Assembly (NCBI GenBank): GCA_964518725.1
Contig: CAZFKP010000003.1
Coordinates: forward strand, 39,257 to 103,256
Origin: JANRKF01 sp964518725
GTDB taxonomy: Bacteria > Pseudomonadota > Alphaproteobacteria > Rickettsiales > SXRF01
DNA length: 64,000 nucleotides
Reading direction: 5' to 3'
The notes under the pieces are model-generated. The model saw only the letters and a program-made list of their open reading frames with translations, searched no databases and was not told the DNA's origin. A program made the position numbers and the translations under genes. Of the stretch, positions 60,477-64,000 are shown one piece after another (the first letter of the stretch is position 1; every line of letters starts with the position of its first letter).

Positions 60477-63374
60477 ATGAGCAATACCAGCTTCTTTTCC
60501 GAAACCACCCCTTTCGCTACCCAGAACGCCGTGTTCATCGAAGAGTTGTACGAGCGTTATTTGCAAGACCCGATGAGTGTTGATGTTTCGTGGCGCGAAT
60601 TTTTCCGCGATGCGTCGAGCGGCACGTCATCCGCCAAGCGCGGTGCGAGCTGGGCGGCGGTAAAAAGCAAGGTGATCGGGATGGTGGATGCGTCAGAGGC
60701 GCCGAAGGACACCAAGAAAAAACCAAGCGCGCAATCGGCGGCGATTGACAGTGCCGCCGTTGAGGCATTCGCGCACGATTCGATCCGTGCGATCATGATG
60801 GTGCGGGCGTACCGTGTGCGCGGGCATTTGATCGCCAACCTCGATCCGCTGGGCATTGAGGTGAATGATTACCATGCCGAGCTTGATCCTGAAACCTATG
60901 GGTTTTCAACGGCCGATATGGATCGCGAGATTTTCCTCGACGGTTCGCTCGGTATCCAGAAGGCGACGCTCCGCCAGATTCTCACCATCCTGCGCCAGAC
61001 TTATTGCGGTAATATCGGCGTGGAGTTCATGCATATCATGGATCCGGCGCAGAAGGCCTGGATACAGAAGCGTATCGAGGGGGATCGCGGTGCACACCTG
61101 ACGGCGGAAGAAAAAAAGAATATCTGGAACACGATGGTCGAGGTCGAATCGTTCGAGCAATTCCTGCAGGTGAAATATACCAGCACCAAGCGCTTCTCGG
61201 TGCAGGGCGGCGACGTGATGCTTGCCGGGTTGGAGGAAATTATTGCCACCGCTTCGTCGCGTGGGGTGAAGGAAATCATCATCGGCATGCCGCACCGCGG
61301 GCGTATGAACGTGCTGACCAAGACGCTTGGCAAGCCCTACTCAGAGCTGCTTTCGCTGTTTTCCGGCAATGTCGATTTCCCGGAATGGGTGGCCAGTTCG
61401 GGGGACGTGAAATACCACCTCGGCACCTCGTCGGATCGCGATACGCCCTATGGAAAGGTGCATTTGTCACTGCTCGCTAACCCCTCGCACCTTGAGGCCG
61501 TGAATCCTGTGGTGGTCGGCAAGGTGCGCGCCAAGCTCGATATTCGTGGCGATGTGGAAGAAAAAAATTCTGTGCTGGGCGTGATGCTGCACGGCGATGC
61601 GGCGTTTGCCGGACAAGGCTCGGTGCCGGAAGTGTTGTCGCTGTCGGAGTTGCGTGGTTACCGCACGGGCGGCTCGATCCACATCATTGTCAACAACCAG
61701 ATTGGCTTCACTACCAGCCCGAAATATTCGCGCTTTACGCCGTACCCGACCGACGTTGCGAAAATGGTGCAGGCGCCGATTTTCCACGCCAATGCCGATG
61801 ATCCGGAGTCGGTGGCGTATGTCTGCCGTTTGGCGGCAGAATTCCGTCAGGAGTTCAAGCGCGATGCGGTGGTCGATATTATTTGCTATCGCAAATATGG
61901 TCATAACGAATCGGACGAACCGGCATTCACCCAGCCGATTATGTACCGCGAGATCGCCAAGAAGCCGCTACCTGGGCGGCTCTATTCCGATAAGCTGGTG
62001 GCCGAGGGCACGATTTCCGAAGCTGATGTAGACTCGAAATATGCCGAGTTTAAAAGCTTCTTTGAGCAGCAATATGATGTGGCAAAGAATTTCAAACCCA
62101 ACAAGGCGGACTGGCTGGAAGGCCAGTGGAGCGGGCTTTCCAAGCCCACCGGCGAGCATCCGGACGGTGACACCGGGGTGGATGTAAAGCTGTTGAAAGA
62201 GATTGGCCTCGCGCTGTCCAAAAATCCGGAATCGATCAAGGTCAACCCCAAAATCGCGCGCCAGCTTGAAGCGAAAAAGAAGATGATGGAAGACGGTGTC
62301 GGCATCGACTGGGCAACCGGTGAGGCGCTGGCTTACGGCGCGTTGTTGAAAGAAGGTCACGGCATCCGTCTTTCCGGTCAGGACTCGGGTCGCGGAACGT
62401 TTTCGCAGCGCCATTCGGTCCTGGTCGACCAGGACACCGAGGAGCGCTATATTCCACTCAATAACCTTGGCGGCAAACAGGCGAATTACGAAGTGATCGA
62501 CTCGTCGCTTTCTGAGTTTGCCATCCTTGGGTTTGAGTATGGTTACAGCCTTGCCCAGCCCAATTCGCTTACCTTGTGGGAGGCGCAGTTCGGCGATTTT
62601 GCCAATGGCGCGCAGGTGATTATCGACCAGTTCATCACCTCGGCGGAAGTCAAATGGCTCCGTATGTCGGGGTTGGTGATGCTGCTGCCGCATGGGTATG
62701 AAGGCCAAGGACCGGAGCATAGCTCGGCGCGGCTGGAGCGTTATTTGCAGTCGTGCGCCGAAGATAACATGATCGTGGCGAATTGCACGACCCCGGCCAA
62801 CTATTTCCACATATTGCGCCGGCAGCTGAAGCGCAATTTCCGCAAGCCGCTCGTTATCATGACGCCGAAATCACTGCTGCGCCACAAACTCGCTACTTCG
62901 AGCCTGGCCGACATGGGAAAAGGCACGCATTTCAAGCGCATCATTCCCGAAACCGAAACGCTGGTGAAAGACGATAAAGTCACCCGTGTCGTGATTTGCT
63001 CCGGCAAGGTTTACTACGATCTTTACGAAGCGCGTGCGGCGGGTAAGATTACCGACGTTGCGATTATTCGCATGGAGCAATATTACCCCTTCCCCGCCAA
63101 GGAGCTGAAAGCGGAGCTGGCGCGGTATAAAAACGCCGAGATTCTCTGGTGCCAGGAAGAGCCGCGCAATATGGGTGCCTTCAGCTTCGTGCGCGAGCTG
63201 GTTGAGGAGGTGATGGAGTCGCTTGGGAATAAATCCCGCCTTGCCTATTCGGGGCGCCCGGCTGCCGCGTCGCCTGCTTGCGGCTACCTCAAGATCCATG
63301 AGAAAGAACAAAAGTCACTGGTGACGGATGCATTGACGATCGAAAAGACAACCAAAGCCAAGAAGGCTGTGTAA
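60477..63374 (+). CDS. sucA: 2-oxoglutarate dehydrogenase E1 component
   Basis: SucA is the thiamine-dependent decarboxylase of the 2-oxoglutarate dehydrogenase complex. The 965-residue protein starts at 60477, preceded by an upstream TTG-rich stretch. It has ERYLQDPMSVDVSWREFF, RAYRVRGHLIANLDPL, GMPHRGRMNVLTKTL, HGDAAFAGQGSVPEVL and CQEEPRNMGAFSF. sucB is not seen downstream; mdh-sucC-sucD are 20 kb upstream, so the operon is split. Confidence 0.96.
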   Translation: MSNTSFFSETTPFATQNAVFIEELYERYLQDPMSVDVSWREFFRDASSGTSSAKRGASWAAVKSKVIGMVDASEAPKDTKKKPSAQSAAIDSAAVEAFAHDSIRAIMMVRAYRVRGHLIANLDPLGIEVNDYHAELDPETYGFSTADMDREIFLDGSLGIQKATLRQILTILRQTYCGNIGVEFMHIMDPAQKAWIQKRIEGDRGAHLTAEEKKNIWNTMVEVESFEQFLQVKYTSTKRFSVQGGDVMLAGLEEIIATASSRGVKEIIIGMPHRGRMNVLTKTLGKPYSELLSLFSGNVDFPEWVASSGDVKYHLGTSSDRDTPYGKVHLSLLANPSHLEAVNPVVVGKVRAKLDIRGDVEEKNSVLGVMLHGDAAFAGQGSVPEVLSLSELRGYRTGGSIHIIVNNQIGFTTSPKYSRFTPYPTDVAKMVQAPIFHANADDPESVAYVCRLAAEFRQEFKRDAVVDIICYRKYGHNESDEPAFTQPIMYREIAKKPLPGRLYSDKLVAEGTISEADVDSKYAEFKSFFEQQYDVAKNFKPNKADWLEGQWSGLSKPTGEHPDGDTGVDVKLLKEIGLALSKNPESIKVNPKIARQLEAKKKMMEDGVGIDWATGEALAYGALLKEGHGIRLSGQDSGRGTFSQRHSVLVDQDTEERYIPLNNLGGKQANYEVIDSSLSEFAILGFEYGYSLAQPNSLTLWEAQFGDFANGAQVIIDQFITSAEVKWLRMSGLVMLLPHGYEGQGPEHSSARLERYLQSCAEDNMIVANCTTPANYFHILRRQLKRNFRKPLVIMTPKSLLRHKLATSSLADMGKGTHFKRIIPETETLVKDDKVTRVVICSGKVYYDLYEARAAGKITDVAIIRMEQYYPFPAKELKAELARYKNAEILWCQEEPRNMGAFSFVRELVEEVMESLGNKSRLAYSGRPAAASPACGYLKIHEKEQKSLVTDALTIEKTTKAKKAV

Positions 63375-63376
63375 GC

Positions 63377-63529
63377 CATCTGCTGCGTTGTTGTTACTGT
63401 GCGTTAGGTGACGGCAGAAACCGGAACCAGACCCTGAGCCATGCCTTTGGGGCGAGCAGTAAGCGAGTGCCGTTGGCAAGGGTAAATCATCCCTTGCCTT
63501 ATCGGGTGGTGGTATTAAAACAGCAGGTG
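63377..63529 (+). ncRNA. Possible structured RNA in the mreB leader
   Basis: After sucA lie three complementary stems in 153 nt: 63377-63385 with 63521-63529 (9 bp, one G-T pair), 63410-63416 with 63468-63474 (7 bp, one G-T pair) and a perfect 8-bp hairpin 63475-63482/63491-63498. The second and third stems are adjacent and enclosed by the first. The segment CCAGACCCTGAGCC (63427-63440) recalls part of 6S RNA, but this is not enough for a call. It could be a 6S-like RNA, an mreB leader or chance pairing. Confidence 0.25.
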
Positions 63530-63557
63530 AACCCCACACTCCCTGAACCAAGGAATC

Positions 63558-64000
63558 ATGATGTTTAAGAAGTTTTTCAGTATGATGTCGTCGGATATGG
63601 CGATCGATCTCGGCACTGCCAACACGCTGGTTTATGTCAAAGGGCGCGGGATTGTGCTGAACGAGCCGTCGGTGGTGGCGCGGAAAGATAATCGCGGCCG
63701 CATGGAGCCGTTCGCGTTCGGCAATGAAGCGAAGCTGATGCTGGGCAGAACGCCTGCGAAAGTGGAAGCGATACGCCCGCTGAAAGATGGCGTCATCGCC
63801 GATTTCCAATCCGCCGAGCAGATGATCGAATATTTCATCCGTAAGGTGCATAATTCCAATTCGTTCATCAAACCTCGCCCGATGATTATCATCTGTGTGC
63901 CAAGTGGCTCGACGCCGGTCGAGCGCCGGGCGATTCAAGAGGCAGCGGAAAATGCTGGCGCAAGGGAAGTGTACCTGATCGAGGAACCGATGGCGGCAGC
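63558..64000 (+). CDS. mreB: Rod shape-determining protein MreB, 3' partial
   Basis: MreB is the bacterial actin that directs cell-wall synthesis along rods. The visible part (147 residues) has MAIDLGTANTLVYVKGRGIVLNEPSVVA, GNEAKLMLGRTP, IRPLKDGVIADFQSAEQMIEYFI and CVPSGSTPVERRAIQEAAENAGAREVYLIEEPMAAA. The start is at 63558 or 63561, with AAGGA just upstream. The gene runs past the window edge. Confidence 0.97.
   Translation, partial: MMFKKFFSMMSSDMAIDLGTANTLVYVKGRGIVLNEPSVVARKDNRGRMEPFAFGNEAKLMLGRTPAKVEAIRPLKDGVIADFQSAEQMIEYFIRKVHNSNSFIKPRPMIIICVPSGSTPVERRAIQEAAENAGAREVYLIEEPMAA

Noticed and set aside
1..64000. CRISPR array, transposase, phage or toxin-antitoxin locus
   Set aside because: No regularly spaced repeats, no integrase or transposase motifs and no paired toxin-antitoxin genes were found by reading. 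A software search would be more sensitive.

Overview
The window is a compact, gene-dense piece of an alphaproteobacterial chromosome that carries a probable replication origin. Composition is moderately GC-rich, with local AT-rich patches. The assignment rests on the origin neighbourhood (uroporphyrinogen decarboxylase on one side; PPDK regulator, aroE, coaE, dnaQ, secB, a Tim44-like gene, mltA and an Smr gene on the other), on lineage-typical small genes (DUF6111, UPF0262), on a MipZ division ATPase and on a ferrochelatase with a predicted iron-sulfur cluster. Amino-acid, riboflavin and heme genes (argJ, hisG, hisD, aroE, ribD, ribE, hemEHJ) suggest a biosynthetically capable organism rather than a reduced endosymbiont. 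The genus cannot be named from the sequence alone.

Layout. 1-6.3 kb: lipid A and Kdo genes (LPLAT-like acyltransferase, waaA, lpxK, lpxL), then convergent xseA and divergent purD. 6.3-9.2 kb: a GT-C membrane glycosyltransferase, yciB and phoB. 9.2-10 kb: a frameshifted type IV pilin-like gene. 10-15.7 kb: a minus-strand series of cca, DUF6111, a histidine kinase and response regulator pair, smr, mltA and a Tim44-like gene. 15.7-20 kb: secB, an OmpA-domain protein, dnaQ, coaE, aroE and ppsR. 19,980-20,301: the predicted oriC. 20.3-24.5 kb: hemE, hemH, hemJ and a C-terminal-half MetH in one operon. 24.6-31.3 kb: comF, a methyltransferase, mutT, argJ, a parvulin isomerase and secA. 31.4-31.9 kb: an AT-rich nuclease-fold gene that looks acquired. 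31.9-37.5 kb: mlaF, mlaE, alr and dnaB, then rho, which is interrupted by an artificial 10-N gap.

37.6-45.2 kb: a small surface antigen-like protein, mdh-sucC-sucD, glutaryl-CoA dehydrogenase, ribE-ribD and nrdR. 45.3-52.6 kb: a long minus-strand run (dcd, an unknown gene, murA, hisG, hisD, UPF0262, infA, maf, comM). 52.7-57 kb: bamE, a DUF4865 gene, tRNA-Glu(TTC), a threonine-rich repeat protein, rpiB, glyA and an unknown gene. 57-64 kb: a TSUP transporter, mipZ, murJ, sucA, a possibly structured leader, and the start of mreB.

Most of the window is housekeeping: envelope biogenesis, replication and segregation, the TCA cycle, heme, secretion. No phage, transposon, CRISPR array or recognisable defence island was seen. 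The parts worth a second look are the origin, the acquired nuclease-like islet with the inverted repeat spanning two stop codons, the broken pilin gene, the half-length MetH, the altered CCA-enzyme catalytic motif and the mreB leader.
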